Positions 43,111 to 51,074 of a stretch of 64,000 bases of DNA are shown here, in pieces (positions within the stretch are counted from its first letter, which is position 1; each line of letters opens with the position of its first letter). The translations under genes and the position numbers were made by a program. The DNA lies in contig NZ_JAZIFX010000001.1 in NCBI RefSeq assembly GCF_036634175.1, positions 496,001-560,000 on the forward strand, given 5' to 3'. The DNA is from Streptomyces sp. P9-A2 (lineage in GTDB: Bacteria > Actinomycetota > Actinomycetes > Streptomycetales > Streptomycetaceae). The notes under the pieces were generated by a model. That model made no database searches. It saw only the letters and a program-made list of their open reading frames with translations, and was not told the DNA's origin.

Positions 43111-44708
43111 CCCACCCCACCGTTCTGTCCCTCGGTGTCGTCCCGGACCTGTCCCTCCTCCTCGCCATCGGCGTCCCCGTCACCGCCCTGGCGCTGGCCC
43201 TGACCGCCTGGGCGATCCGTTACCGGGGCGCCCGTCCGCAGAAACGTCTCGGCAGCCCAGCGGTCAAGGTAGCCGCGCTCGCCGCGCTCGGTTGTACCGC
43301 CTACAGCGCGGACACGAGCTGGCGGTTCGCCGCCGACTATCTCGACATGGCCGGCACCGCCGAACGCGTCGGTATGTTCGCCGCCGCCGAACTCGCCCTC
43401 TTCGCAACCGCGCTGATGGCCCGGCAGAACCTGGCCACCCAGGGGGCACCGGGGCTACCGGGCACCCTGGTGTGGGTCATCACCGGAGTGCAGGTGATCC
43501 CTGCCTACGCCGAGAGCGGTCCCGTCGGCGGCACCGTCCGCGCCTTCGTCGGACCGGTCATGGCGGCGATGCTGTGGCACCTCGCCATGGGCATCGAACT
43601 ACGCGTGCGCACCCCTGGTGCCGCCTCCCACGGCCTGCTCGCCGTCCTCGGGCGTGAGGCACGCGAGCGGCTGCTTTCCCGCCTCGGCATCGCCGCACGG
43701 GACCGCGACGCCGCGCAGATCACCCGCGACCGAGCCACCGCCCGCGCGGTCGCGCTCGCCGCCCGCCTCGCCGAACGCACCCCCGAACAGCAGCAGAACT
43801 GGCGCGGCCGGCGACTCACGCGGAAGCTGTCGAAGGCCATCGGCCGGGCCTCGGTCGGAACGGACCCTGCCCAGCGCGCCGAGCTGCTCGACCAGCTCGC
43901 CGCCCGCCGGCACGCACTCTCGCTCGCCACAGTCCCCCTGCCCTCCCCTTGGTCCCCGCACCACGACAACACCACGACCATCACGGTCCCCGCACCAACC
44001 GTCTGGAGCACCACGGCCCCCGTCAACGGTCCCCGTGCCGCCTCCGAACCCGCCGGGGACCGGGGACCGGACATGGAGAGGGGACCGGTCCCCGGAGCCG
44101 GGGACCGGGAAGCGGGGACCGAGCTGGGGACCGGGGACCGTGACACGGGGGCCGGGGACCGTGACACGGGGGCCGGGGACCGCGACGGCGCGGGCACCGG
44201 GGCGGTCGAACCAGAGTCCCAAATGGACCGCATCAGCTGCGTGGGGACCGACCTCACTGCGGCGAAAGCGCCTGCTCAGGGCCCTGACCTGCGCCGGGGA
44301 CCGAGTAATACCGAGTCGGGGACCGACACCACCGGGGACCGGGGACCGAGCACCCCCGACACGGGGACCGACACCACCGGGGACCGGAAGCACAAGGTGA
44401 CCCTCAAGCGGAAGCCGACCACGGAGGTCAAGAGCAGGGCAGACAAGCGGAGCAGGTCCCGGAACCCGCAGACGCAGCGTCCGCCGCTCGAGCCGGAGCA
44501 GTCCGTGGAGCACCTCGTCGAACAGGTCCGCCCTCACGTACCGGCCTTGCTCGAACGGGACGGCAACGAAGCCGTGACCCGGGTCCAGCTGAGGGAGATC
44601 ATCCGGCGCGAGGGCCTTAAGGGCGGCCGGAACGACCGATTGGGCCTCGCCCTCCAGCAACTGCGGAGCGAGGGCACCACCACGAAGACAAGGAGCAGCA
44701 CCCGATGA
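43107..44708 (+). CDS. Spd-like membrane protein with repeat-rich cytoplasmic tail
   Basis: 533 residues from ATG 43107. The first 190 residues carry four to five hydrophobic segments (DLSLLLAIGVPVTALALALTAWAI, VKVAALAALGCTAYSADTSW, VGMFAAAELALFATALMA, GTLVWVITGVQVIPAYA, FVGPVMAAMLWHLAMGI). A helical charged region follows. Residues about 315-430 are GDRGP/GDRDTGA repeats encoded by GGGGACCG motifs. The C-terminal 80 residues are a winged-helix-like domain (VEHLVEQVRPHVPALLERDGNEAVTRVQLREIIRREGLKGGRNDRLGLALQQLRSEG). Such proteins are common on actinobacterial conjugative elements; a spread function is a guess. ATGA overlaps exist at both ends. Confidence 0.65.
   Translation: MTHPTVLSLGVVPDLSLLLAIGVPVTALALALTAWAIRYRGARPQKRLGSPAVKVAALAALGCTAYSADTSWRFAADYLDMAGTAERVGMFAAAELALFATALMARQNLATQGAPGLPGTLVWVITGVQVIPAYAESGPVGGTVRAFVGPVMAAMLWHLAMGIELRVRTPGAASHGLLAVLGREARERLLSRLGIAARDRDAAQITRDRATARAVALAARLAERTPEQQQNWRGRRLTRKLSKAIGRASVGTDPAQRAELLDQLAARRHALSLATVPLPSPWSPHHDNTTTITVPAPTVWSTTAPVNGPRAASEPAGDRGPDMERGPVPGAGDREAGTELGTGDRDTGAGDRDTGAGDRDGAGTGAVEPESQMDRISCVGTDLTAAKAPAQGPDLRRGPSNTESGTDTTGDRGPSTPDTGTDTTGDRKHKVTLKRKPTTEVKSRADKRSRSRNPQTQRPPLEPEQSVEHLVEQVRPHVPALLERDGNEAVTRVQLREIIRREGLKGGRNDRLGLALQQLRSEGTTTKTRSSTR
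44050..44392. repeat. Fifteen GGGGACCG direct repeats
   Basis: GGGGACCG occurs about fifteen times between 44055 and 44385, with irregular spacing and mostly on the same strand. The copies are read in at least two frames (as G-D-R and as G-T), which points to selection on DNA rather than on the protein. It lies inside the membrane-protein gene. Confidence 0.75.
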
Positions 44709-44896
44709 AGACCTGCCCGCGGTTCATGGCCCTTCGTAAGGAGTACGAGCGGGAGATCGGTTTCCTGAACGCTCACTCCGAGCGGCATGCCGGAAAGCCA
44801 GCGGCGAAGTGCAGCGCAAAATACGCCGCGTCAACGAAGGCGCGGATGGCCCGGGCACTCAGCGGCCACGTCGGACGCTGCCCCGAGTGCGGCTGA
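44705..44896 (+). CDS. Small hypothetical protein (63 aa)
   Basis: 63 residues, start overlapping the previous stop (ATGA at 44705-44708). The protein is basic, with three cysteines including a C-terminal CPECG that could be half of a zinc site (CPRFMALRKEYEREIGFLNAH...GHVGRCPECG). No family recognised. Translational coupling and codon pattern support a real gene. Confidence 0.5.
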   Translation: MKTCPRFMALRKEYEREIGFLNAHSERHAGKPAAKCSAKYAASTKARMARALSGHVGRCPECG

Positions 44897-44980
44897 CCTG
44901 CAAACCAACAAGTCAAAGCCTCTACCACCAGCGGTGGCCCGGCCTGTGCCGGGCCACCGCCCCCGCTCCAGGAGGTCCCC

Positions 44981-45217
44981 ATGGTGCCCCTTCCCACCCG
45001 CACGTCCAACCCAACGGTCGCCGAGACCGACGCCTGGGCGGACGTCTTGGTCCGACGGCGGCTTCTGCACGCCGCAGTTCCCGTCCCGAGCAGCCAGTGG
45101 CTCGTCCAGCACGAGGCCGCCGGGCCCGTACGCGTCTTCGCAGGGCCGGCCGACGTCGTCGACCTGGCCGCCGCAATCCAGCTCCGCACCCGCTCACCGA
45201 GGCCCGATACCCGATGA
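44981..45217 (+). CDS. Small hypothetical protein (78 aa)
   Basis: 78 residues from ATG 44981, with CAGGAGGTCCCC directly ahead. The sequence is acidic to neutral and soluble, with no motif recognised (ETDAWADVLVRRRLLHAAVPVPSSQWLVQHEAAGPVRVFAGPADVVDLAAAIQLR). The stop overlaps the mobC start by 4 nt, placing it in the mobilisation operon. Confidence 0.55.
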   Translation: MVPLPTRTSNPTVAETDAWADVLVRRRLLHAAVPVPSSQWLVQHEAAGPVRVFAGPADVVDLAAAIQLRTRSPRPDTR

Positions 45218-45840
45218 CAACCCCGCACGAGAACGGCACCGCCCCAGAACCTGCCCCTGACCCCAACTCGGTCTCGAGGCGAGCAAGTTGGGGCGGAAGC
45301 GTAGCTTCCGCCGAACCCGCCCCCGAGGGGGCGGGAGAGGACCTGCACCAGGGGGCGCAGGTCCTGGAGGCTTCGACCGAGGGCGGATCGAAGCCGGGGC
45401 AGGAGGAGAAGCCGTCGCAGCACCGCAGCCACCGCGAGCGCAGTGCCCGCGCTCGCCAGCGTCCGCGTCAGCCGCGCGAGAAGAAGCGCCTGCACCAGCC
45501 CAACACGCGTTTCAACGACGAAGAGTTCGCCCTGATCAAGTCCGCCGCCGCTCGATGCAACCTGTCCGTCGCCGGGTTCCTTGCCCGTGCCGCGCTCGCA
45601 GCCGCCCGCGACCTTGACCGCACCAGCGCCGAGATCGCCGACGAGCATGAAGTGATCATCGCCCTCTTCGACAGTCGTCGCAGGCTCGGCTGGGCCGGCA
45701 GCAACCTCAACCAGGCGGTCAAGGCCCTCAACTCCGGCGCCGAGGCACCCCAGCTGGAAGCGGTGATCGCGGCTGTCCAACGTGCCGCCGAGAGTGTGCG
45801 CGAAGCCTCTGGCCGGCTGATCGAGCAGCGCGCTCCATGA
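45214..45840 (+). CDS. mobC: Mobilisation relaxosome protein MobC
   Basis: 208 residues from ATG 45214. The N-terminal 90 residues are Pro/Glu/Ser-rich and encoded by four successive perfect hairpins (see next feature). The C-terminal half is MobC-like: TRFNDEEFALIKSAAARCNLSVAGFLARAALAAARDL is a ribbon-helix-helix-type DNA-binding segment, followed by GWAGSNLNQAVKALNSGAEAPQLEAVIAAVQRAAESV. MobC binds oriT and helps the relaxase melt and nick it. The stop overlaps the relaxase start (ATGA 45837-45840). Confidence 0.85.
   Translation: MTTPHENGTAPEPAPDPNSVSRRASWGGSVASAEPAPEGAGEDLHQGAQVLEASTEGGSKPGQEEKPSQHRSHRERSARARQRPRQPREKKRLHQPNTRFNDEEFALIKSAAARCNLSVAGFLARAALAAARDLDRTSAEIADEHEVIIALFDSRRRLGWAGSNLNQAVKALNSGAEAPQLEAVIAAVQRAAESVREASGRLIEQRAP
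45261..45364. other. Candidate oriT: four back-to-back perfect hairpins
   Basis: CCCCAACT/AGTTGGGG (45261-45293), GCGGAAGC-gta-GCTTCCGC (45293-45311), CCCGCCCCC-ga-GGGGGCGGG (45316-45335) and GGACCTGC/GCAGGTCC (45339-45364). All arms pair perfectly. They are in the low-complexity 5' part of mobC, directly upstream of the relaxase gene, where nucleotide structure can be kept without harming protein function. Transfer origins of mobilisable elements typically carry such inverted repeats next to mobC/mobA. Confidence 0.6.
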
Positions 45841-47564
45841 TCCCCAGCGTCCACAAGGCCGGCTCCCGGACGATCGGCCTGCTCGCCTACCTCTACGGCC
45901 CAGGCAAGCACGAGGAGCACACCGACCCCCACCTCGTGGCCTCCTTCGACGGCATGTCCCCCGACCCCGGCCGCGACCCGAAAGCCACCCTCAAGGACCT
46001 CCAGCAGCTCCTCGACCAACCCGTGATGGCCCTGCCCGAACACTCACGGCCGGCCAAGCACGTCTGGCACACCTCCGTGCGCGCGACCGCCGACGACCGG
46101 ATCCTCACCGATGAGGAGTGGGGCGACATCGCCCGACGCATCGTGGCCGCCACCGGCATCGACCCCGGTGACGTACAGACCGGCTGCCGGTGGGCCGCCG
46201 TACGCCACGCCGAGGATCACATCCACATCGTCGCCACCCTGGTGTGCGAGGACGGCAGCCGCCCCGACGACTTCCGCTCCGGCAAGCGTGCCCAGACCGA
46301 ATGCCGCCTCATCGAGAAGGAACTCGGCCTCCACCAGGTCGCACCTGGAGACGGCACCGCCGCCCAGAGACCCACCAGCGCCGAACGTCACAAAGCCGAG
46401 CGCCAAGGCCGCGAGCGCACCGCACGGGAGGAGCTACGCGAAACCGTCCGACGCGCGGTGGCCGGCGCAACCAGCGAGGAGGAATTCTTCGACCGGCTGG
46501 CCGCCGCCGGCCTCCTGATCCGCAAGCGGGTCGCCCCCTCCGGGGACCTGCTCGGCTACAAGGTCGCTCTACCCGACGACCGTAACGCCCAGGACGAGCC
46601 GGTGTTCTACCCCGGTGCGCGTCTCGCGCCGGACCTGTCCCTGCCCCGGATCCGAGAACGCTGGTCCGCCGAAAGCCACGACCAGGACGCCGTGCCGGCC
46701 GATGCGAAGGTGCGTACGGCGCCGAGCGGACCGTCCGCCACCCGTCGACGCACTGCCTCCGCGGCATGGCAGGCGGTGCACGTCATCGAGCGCGGCGGCG
46801 ACGCAGTCGCCGCCGCCCACATCGCCTCGGCTGGTGAGGTCCTGGACGCGCTGGCGAAGACGTCCGCCGCGCACACCCGCCGCGAATTGCGTGACGCCGC
46901 CTTCGCGTTCGAGCGCGCCTCCCGCTCCCACGTCCGCGCCGAGCGCGGCCACGACCGGGCACTGCGACAGGCCGCCCGCGATCTCGTCCACAGCGGACCC
47001 GCCCTAGGCCGGGGCGAAGACGGCGCGACGACTGCCATGGCGATCGACATGCTGTTCTTCCTCATCACCGCCACCGTCCACTGGCATGCGAAGAAGGGCC
47101 ACGCCCAGCAAGCCGCCGCTGCGCTCCGGGCCGCCGCACATCTGCGCGCCGCCTACCAGTTGGCCGCCGCCCAGCCGCTCGGCGCCCTCTACCAGCGCGG
47201 CCGGCGCCTGGGCCGCCCCCTCCTCCAGCGGCAGACAAGGGCACTGCGCGAGGCACTGCCGGAACTGGCGGAGCAGATCCTCGCCGAGCCCGGCTGGTAC
47301 GCGCTCGCCGCCACCCTCGCCGATGCCGAAGCCGCCGGCCACGATCCCGCTGCCCTGCTCACCGACGCCGTCGGGCGACGGGAACTCGACACGGCCGAGT
47401 CCGTCAGCGACGTCCTGGTGTGGCGACTGCGCCGGACCGCGGACCTGCCCGCCGACACCAGCAACATGGTCGGCAACGCCCCCAAGGCAGGCCAGGCCGC
47501 ACGCCGTACGGGTGTCCCGTCCCGTTTCACCTCCCCTCCCAAGCACCCCGCCCGGGCTGACTGA
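45837..47564 (+). CDS. mobA: Relaxase (mobilisation nuclease)
   Basis: 575 residues. The relaxase metal-binding motif is RHAEDHIHIV (His124, His128, His130), preceded by the first conserved block (AKHVWHTSVRATADDRILTDEEWGDIARRIV) and N-terminal Tyr18/Tyr20 as candidate nucleophiles. The C-terminal 300 residues are helical and of unknown role. It would nick at oriT and pilot the strand to a host conjugation apparatus. No TraB/FtsK-like translocase is in the window, so the element seems mobilisable rather than self-transmissible, unless the missing part is outside. Confidence 0.9.
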   Translation: MIPSVHKAGSRTIGLLAYLYGPGKHEEHTDPHLVASFDGMSPDPGRDPKATLKDLQQLLDQPVMALPEHSRPAKHVWHTSVRATADDRILTDEEWGDIARRIVAATGIDPGDVQTGCRWAAVRHAEDHIHIVATLVCEDGSRPDDFRSGKRAQTECRLIEKELGLHQVAPGDGTAAQRPTSAERHKAERQGRERTAREELRETVRRAVAGATSEEEFFDRLAAAGLLIRKRVAPSGDLLGYKVALPDDRNAQDEPVFYPGARLAPDLSLPRIRERWSAESHDQDAVPADAKVRTAPSGPSATRRRTASAAWQAVHVIERGGDAVAAAHIASAGEVLDALAKTSAAHTRRELRDAAFAFERASRSHVRAERGHDRALRQAARDLVHSGPALGRGEDGATTAMAIDMLFFLITATVHWHAKKGHAQQAAAALRAAAHLRAAYQLAAAQPLGALYQRGRRLGRPLLQRQTRALREALPELAEQILAEPGWYALAATLADAEAAGHDPAALLTDAVGRRELDTAESVSDVLVWRLRRTADLPADTSNMVGNAPKAGQAARRTGVPSRFTSPPKHPARAD

Positions 47565-47969
47565 TCAAGTGGGATCAGAGGCGAACAACCTGTGCCACCA
47601 GTGACCGCATCCGTCGGAGCACAAGCGCTCGCGGCGCCGTTCGTCGGCGATCGCAAGTACCGCGATCAGCAACCGGAACGCCTTGCGACGTTCGTCGAGA
47701 GGGGCGAGGCTGGCAATCTTCCCCAGTTGCCGGTCGATCCTGCCGCGTGTGATCAGCACCGCCGGCGTATGAGTCGGGCGCAGTCCGGCACGGCGAATGC
47801 TCTCCGGGCCGTCCTCGATGACGGCCCGGGCTTGGACACAGTGATGGCGTAGAAACCGCAGCGTCTCGGACTGCTCCTCCGAACTGAGACCGTCGAACCA
47901 CTCGATGCCCTGTGCCATCGGGCGCAGCCCCTGGGCGAGTTTGTTGAGCATGACGTCGCGTCCAGTCAT
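47565..47969 (-). CDS. DUF5958 protein
   Basis: 134 residues. LAQGLRPMAQGIEWFDGLSSEEQSETLRFLRHHCVQARAVIEDGPESIRRAGLRPTHTPAVLI matches DUF5958, a small actinobacterial family of unknown function. The start ATG overlaps the stop of the Fic gene (ATGA 47966-47969), so it is made with Fic. The stop is directly adjacent to the relaxase stop on the other strand. It could be an antidote or partner of Fic, but the family has no assigned role. Confidence 0.7.
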   Translation of the reverse strand: MTGRDVMLNKLAQGLRPMAQGIEWFDGLSSEEQSETLRFLRHHCVQARAVIEDGPESIRRAGLRPTHTPAVLITRGRIDRQLGKIASLAPLDERRKAFRLLIAVLAIADERRRERLCSDGCGHWWHRLFASDPT

Positions 47970-48622
47970 GACTGGCTTCCGTTGGCCAGGCGGCGCTCCG
48001 CCGCGGTGATCAGGATTCCGAGCAGCATCGCCAGATCGGCCGCGCCTTCGGCGTCGTCGGCCCAGCGGGTGGTCTGCAACGGGTGCGCCTGGTCGAGGGA
48101 GACGCCTTCGCGGGCCAGGACGAAGGCCAGCGCCAGCATGGCTGCGCGGGCGTTGCCGTCCTCGAACGGATGGAAGAAGAGGATGTCGAGGTAGGTCCGG
48201 GCGGCGCGTGATGGGAGGGGCAGGTCCGGGCGGGTGCTTTCTGCGAGGCAGTGCTCGAACCGTGCGTGCGTGTCGGGCGCGAGGCCGTAGCGCTCTCGTC
48301 CGCCTTTCGCGAAGGCCGGCATCGTGCGGAAGGCGACGGCGTTGCGGTGCAGCACGGTCCGCTGCCAGTTCGCCATGAGGGCGAAGGTCAGTTGCGCGCC
48401 CTGCTCCGCGTCGGCGAGAGCCCGGTCGAGGGCGCTCAGAACCCGCGCGGTCTCTTCGGCGTCGCGGCCGCCGCGTGTCGCGGTGAAGAAGTCCCGGAAG
48501 CCGTCAAGCGTCGGCGGTTCGACGACGGGGGGCTCCCCGTTCCAGCGCGGCCAGGAGATCTCCGTACGGATACGCAGCCAGTCGGCGAGGGCGTCGTTCT
48601 GGTGGTCGGGCCCGGAGCTCAT
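47966..48622 (-). CDS. Fic-domain protein
   Basis: 218 residues from ATG 48622 (overlaps the upstream stop). The Fic motif HPFEDGNARAAM lies near residue 153 and keeps the catalytic His and the Asn-x-Arg pair; canonical GNGR is GNAR. Fic enzymes transfer AMP or other phosphate-containing groups to proteins, often as toxins. No inhibitory [ST]xxxE[GN] helix is obvious in the neighbours. The operon order is unknown protein, Fic, DUF5958, each with 4-nt overlaps. Confidence 0.85.
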   Translation of the reverse strand: MSSGPDHQNDALADWLRIRTEISWPRWNGEPPVVEPPTLDGFRDFFTATRGGRDAEETARVLSALDRALADAEQGAQLTFALMANWQRTVLHRNAVAFRTMPAFAKGGRERYGLAPDTHARFEHCLAESTRPDLPLPSRAARTYLDILFFHPFEDGNARAAMLALAFVLAREGVSLDQAHPLQTTRWADDAEGAADLAMLLGILITAAERRLANGSQS

Positions 48623-49290
48623 CGGTTTCCGCCCATGGTCCGGGCGAACCGCGAGCTCACCGCCTCGACCACCGCGGCGTCTGGTGCGATCCAACTGCCG
48701 AACCGGCCACCGACCGCGCTCTCCACGATCTCTCTGGCTCGCTCCTCGTCAATTCCGTTGTAGGTGAGGAACCATTCGAGGACCTGAACGCAGTGCCCGT
48801 ACCAGCCGCTTTCGGCCTGAGTGCGGTCGGCCACCACAGTGACCAGTCGCGTGCATGCCCGCTCCCAGTGCCAGGGATCTATCGAGGACGCAGCCGAGTT
48901 CGACGGCGGTGCCAGGGCGGAGAAGCGCTCCGCCAAATCCTCGAGCCAGCCACGCCATTCAAGCAGGGCCGCGACGACCAGCGGGGCGGTTGCGTCCGTC
49001 GTCGTCACGGAATCGGCGGCGCAGCACCACGTGCCGACGACCCCTCCGTCGGTGTCGCCCTCACCCACCGACCAGTTCCACCCGCAGGCCCACCGGCCGT
49101 ACCGGTCCACCAGAAACTCGGTGACGGGATCCAGCGAGCGCCAACGCTTCTCCTCCGCAGCCTCGGCGTCGGGCAACAAGGGCGCGACAAGATCGGCCAA
49201 ATCCCTCGCCGCATCTTCATCCAGCTCGAACGGATGCCGCAACGGATCCACTTCTGCCCAGGTCAGGGCGTGTGCCCACAGCTCAGTCAC
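48619..49290 (-). CDS. Hypothetical protein coupled to Fic
   Basis: 223 residues from GTG 49290 (VTELWAHALTWAEVDPL); the frame continues to 49614 without a better start. The protein is acidic with many Trp residues (RWACGWNWSVGEGDTDGGVVGTWCC, ALLEWRGWLEDLAERF). No family recognised. Its stop overlaps the fic ATG, and the DUF5958 gene follows fic in the same manner, so the three proteins are likely made together. A regulatory or antitoxin role is possible from context only. Confidence 0.5.
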   Translation of the reverse strand: MTELWAHALTWAEVDPLRHPFELDEDAARDLADLVAPLLPDAEAAEEKRWRSLDPVTEFLVDRYGRWACGWNWSVGEGDTDGGVVGTWCCAADSVTTTDATAPLVVAALLEWRGWLEDLAERFSALAPPSNSAASSIDPWHWERACTRLVTVVADRTQAESGWYGHCVQVLEWFLTYNGIDEERAREIVESAVGGRFGSWIAPDAAVVEAVSSRFARTMGGNR

Positions 49291-49619
49291 CACCCCACTC
49301 TGCCGTGCACAGCCGCTCGAACACCAACCCATTGTCGAGCGGCAGCGCCACAGCACCGGGAAGCGATCTCCATCACCTCTCTGGAATGCCTGGCCAGAGG
49401 CACTCGCGAACATCCCGAGCCCTGGTGTACGCAGCGAGCGACACCATGCCCCGGGACGAGCGGCGAACTGAACAACTTCACCCGGGACAGCGACAAGATG
49501 ACGAGAGATGGGGCAACGGGCCAGCAGGCACCGCAGCGGTCCGGGTCCCGGCACAGACGAGCGTGACTGTGAAGCTTGTGAATTGAAGCAGGTCGGGGCC
49601 CAGGGCACGATCATGACGC

Positions 49620-50096
49620 GTGCAGGACGAGACGAGGGAGAACGTCAAGGTGTTCCAGCGGATACGCCGCCGTCGCGGAGCGGAGATCAGTGAGATGCGC
49701 CAACTCCACGAGACAATGAGGGCTCGGCTGGACGGCTTGGTGCCGTCGGAAGTGCAAGGGATACGGGTCGTGATGCAAGCCGACGAACCTGTCCCGGTGA
49801 TGGACGACTTCCTCCCGCCGGAATTGCGTGTCCCGAGCCACGACCAGCTCGACGGCCGGATGATGCCCTGGCCCTGGCCGATCGTCCTCGACGGCGAGAT
49901 GGTCGAGTGTGCCGCATGCGGCGCATACCGTGACTGGCTCGTCCTCTCCACCCGCGGCCAGATCTGGCTGCGCTGCCGGGCCGGCCACCAGCAGCACGAG
50001 AAGCGTCTCGACACCGCCTGGTACAACCGGCACGCCGGGCCGACGGACGCGACGCACAGCACCTTCGAGGACTGCCTGCGGCACCTCGGCCACTGA
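49620..50096 (+). CDS. Hypothetical protein with a zinc-ribbon-like CxxC pair
   Basis: 158 residues from GTG 49620; a GTG at 49650 with GAGGGAG ahead is an alternative. A basic N-terminal part (VFQRIRRRRGAEISEMRQLHETMRARL) is followed by VECAACGAYRDWLVLSTRGQIWLRCRAGHQQHEKRL, where CxxC and C-x-x-GH could bind zinc. Function unknown. The gene stands alone between minus-strand genes. Confidence 0.55.
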   Translation: MQDETRENVKVFQRIRRRRGAEISEMRQLHETMRARLDGLVPSEVQGIRVVMQADEPVPVMDDFLPPELRVPSHDQLDGRMMPWPWPIVLDGEMVECAACGAYRDWLVLSTRGQIWLRCRAGHQQHEKRLDTAWYNRHAGPTDATHSTFEDCLRHLGH

Positions 50097-50249
50097 CCTT
50101 CACCCCACCCCACTGGGTTCCACGGCTGGCCGGTGGACACTCGCGCACTCGGACCGATCGCCTCGGAGGCGGCAAAGCCCACGTCTTCCAGGGGACGGCC
50201 ACCGTCGCCTCGCTCCGGCTCTGGCTGCGCAGGTGAGATTCGCTCGCTC

Positions 50250-50732
50250 CTACTCCAGCATGCGTTCGGCGTCATCCGGAACCCAGGGAAAGGGGACGTC
50301 GGGCCATCGTGCGGCAGCCCACGCGTCGAGATCGACGGCGAGGACCGCATCGATGAAGACCTGCGGTGGCCGGTAGCCGTGTGCGGTGACGTAGTGCGTG
50401 ATCAGGAACGGAGCGGCGTATGCGATACCGGGCTCGCCGGGGGTCCGGACCTCCCCGTTTCCCTCCGGGGCTTTTCCCTCCGGACACAGGCCGCACTCGT
50501 GCTGCCCAAGGCAGACATTCATCCACTGGACCTTCTGGAGAGCCTTCAGCTTCTCCACGAACGCCGCAGGGACGACACCCGTGGGATATGACCTACCTGC
50601 CTCCAACCACCCGACGTTCAGACGTCTGTAGGCAGGTCGGTACCACAGCGCGTAGAACCCCGACTCCCTGTCCGTGAAGGCGTCCTCGCCCTGGTAGTCG
50701 TACTCGCTCAGATCCTCATGGAACACCCGCAC
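50250..50732 (-). CDS. Hypothetical protein (DUF7919-like)
   Basis: About 160 residues from GTG 50732 (VRVFHEDLSEYDYQGEDAFTDRESGFYALWYRPAYRRLNVGWLEAGRSYPTG). This segment, with QWMNVCLGQHECGLCPEG and APFLITHYVTAHGYRPPQVFIDAV, matches a widely distributed actinobacterial family (DUF7919 to my recollection), function unknown. The CLGQHECGLC cysteines may bind metal. The frame is open further upstream, but that part is low-quality sequence. The next 340 bp to 51074 show no convincing gene. Confidence 0.6.
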   Translation of the reverse strand: MRVFHEDLSEYDYQGEDAFTDRESGFYALWYRPAYRRLNVGWLEAGRSYPTGVVPAAFVEKLKALQKVQWMNVCLGQHECGLCPEGKAPEGNGEVRTPGEPGIAYAAPFLITHYVTAHGYRPPQVFIDAVLAVDLDAWAAARWPDVPFPWVPDDAERMLE

Positions 50733-51074
50733 ATCATCGCCGTGCCCTCCAACGAACCGCGATCCATGACTGAAACGCGCCGCGGGTTGCCTCCAGCTCC
50801 CCGCCCTCGTCGACCGACACCTCGACAAGGCCCTCCTCAAGGCGCCAGGCCGCTGGCACCCCTTCCGCCCCGCTGCCCCGGCCTCGACGGCCAGAGGAGC
50901 AGCCGCATGTTCCCGCAGCCCGACTCCGCACGCGTCATACCAGGGCGCGGGCAACAGCACAAAGCTCGGCCTCCCCCAGCGGGGCAGGCCGGGCTTCACC
51001 GGTTTCGGGCGAGCGGCGGGCGGTCGGACACCGTTCCTGCCCGGGGCTCGTGCCGACCCGGGATGAATGTGCGG
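50733..51074. other. Gene-free stretch
   Basis: I see no supported gene, RNA or repeat here. The plus-strand long frame over this region lacks a ribosome site and codon bias. It separates two minus-strand transcription units and may hold a promoter for the 50732 gene. Confidence 0.4.

Noticed and set aside
44050..44392. The GGGGACCG repeats as a CRISPR array
   Set aside because: Units are only 8 bases, spacing is irregular, the region is coding and no cas gene is near.
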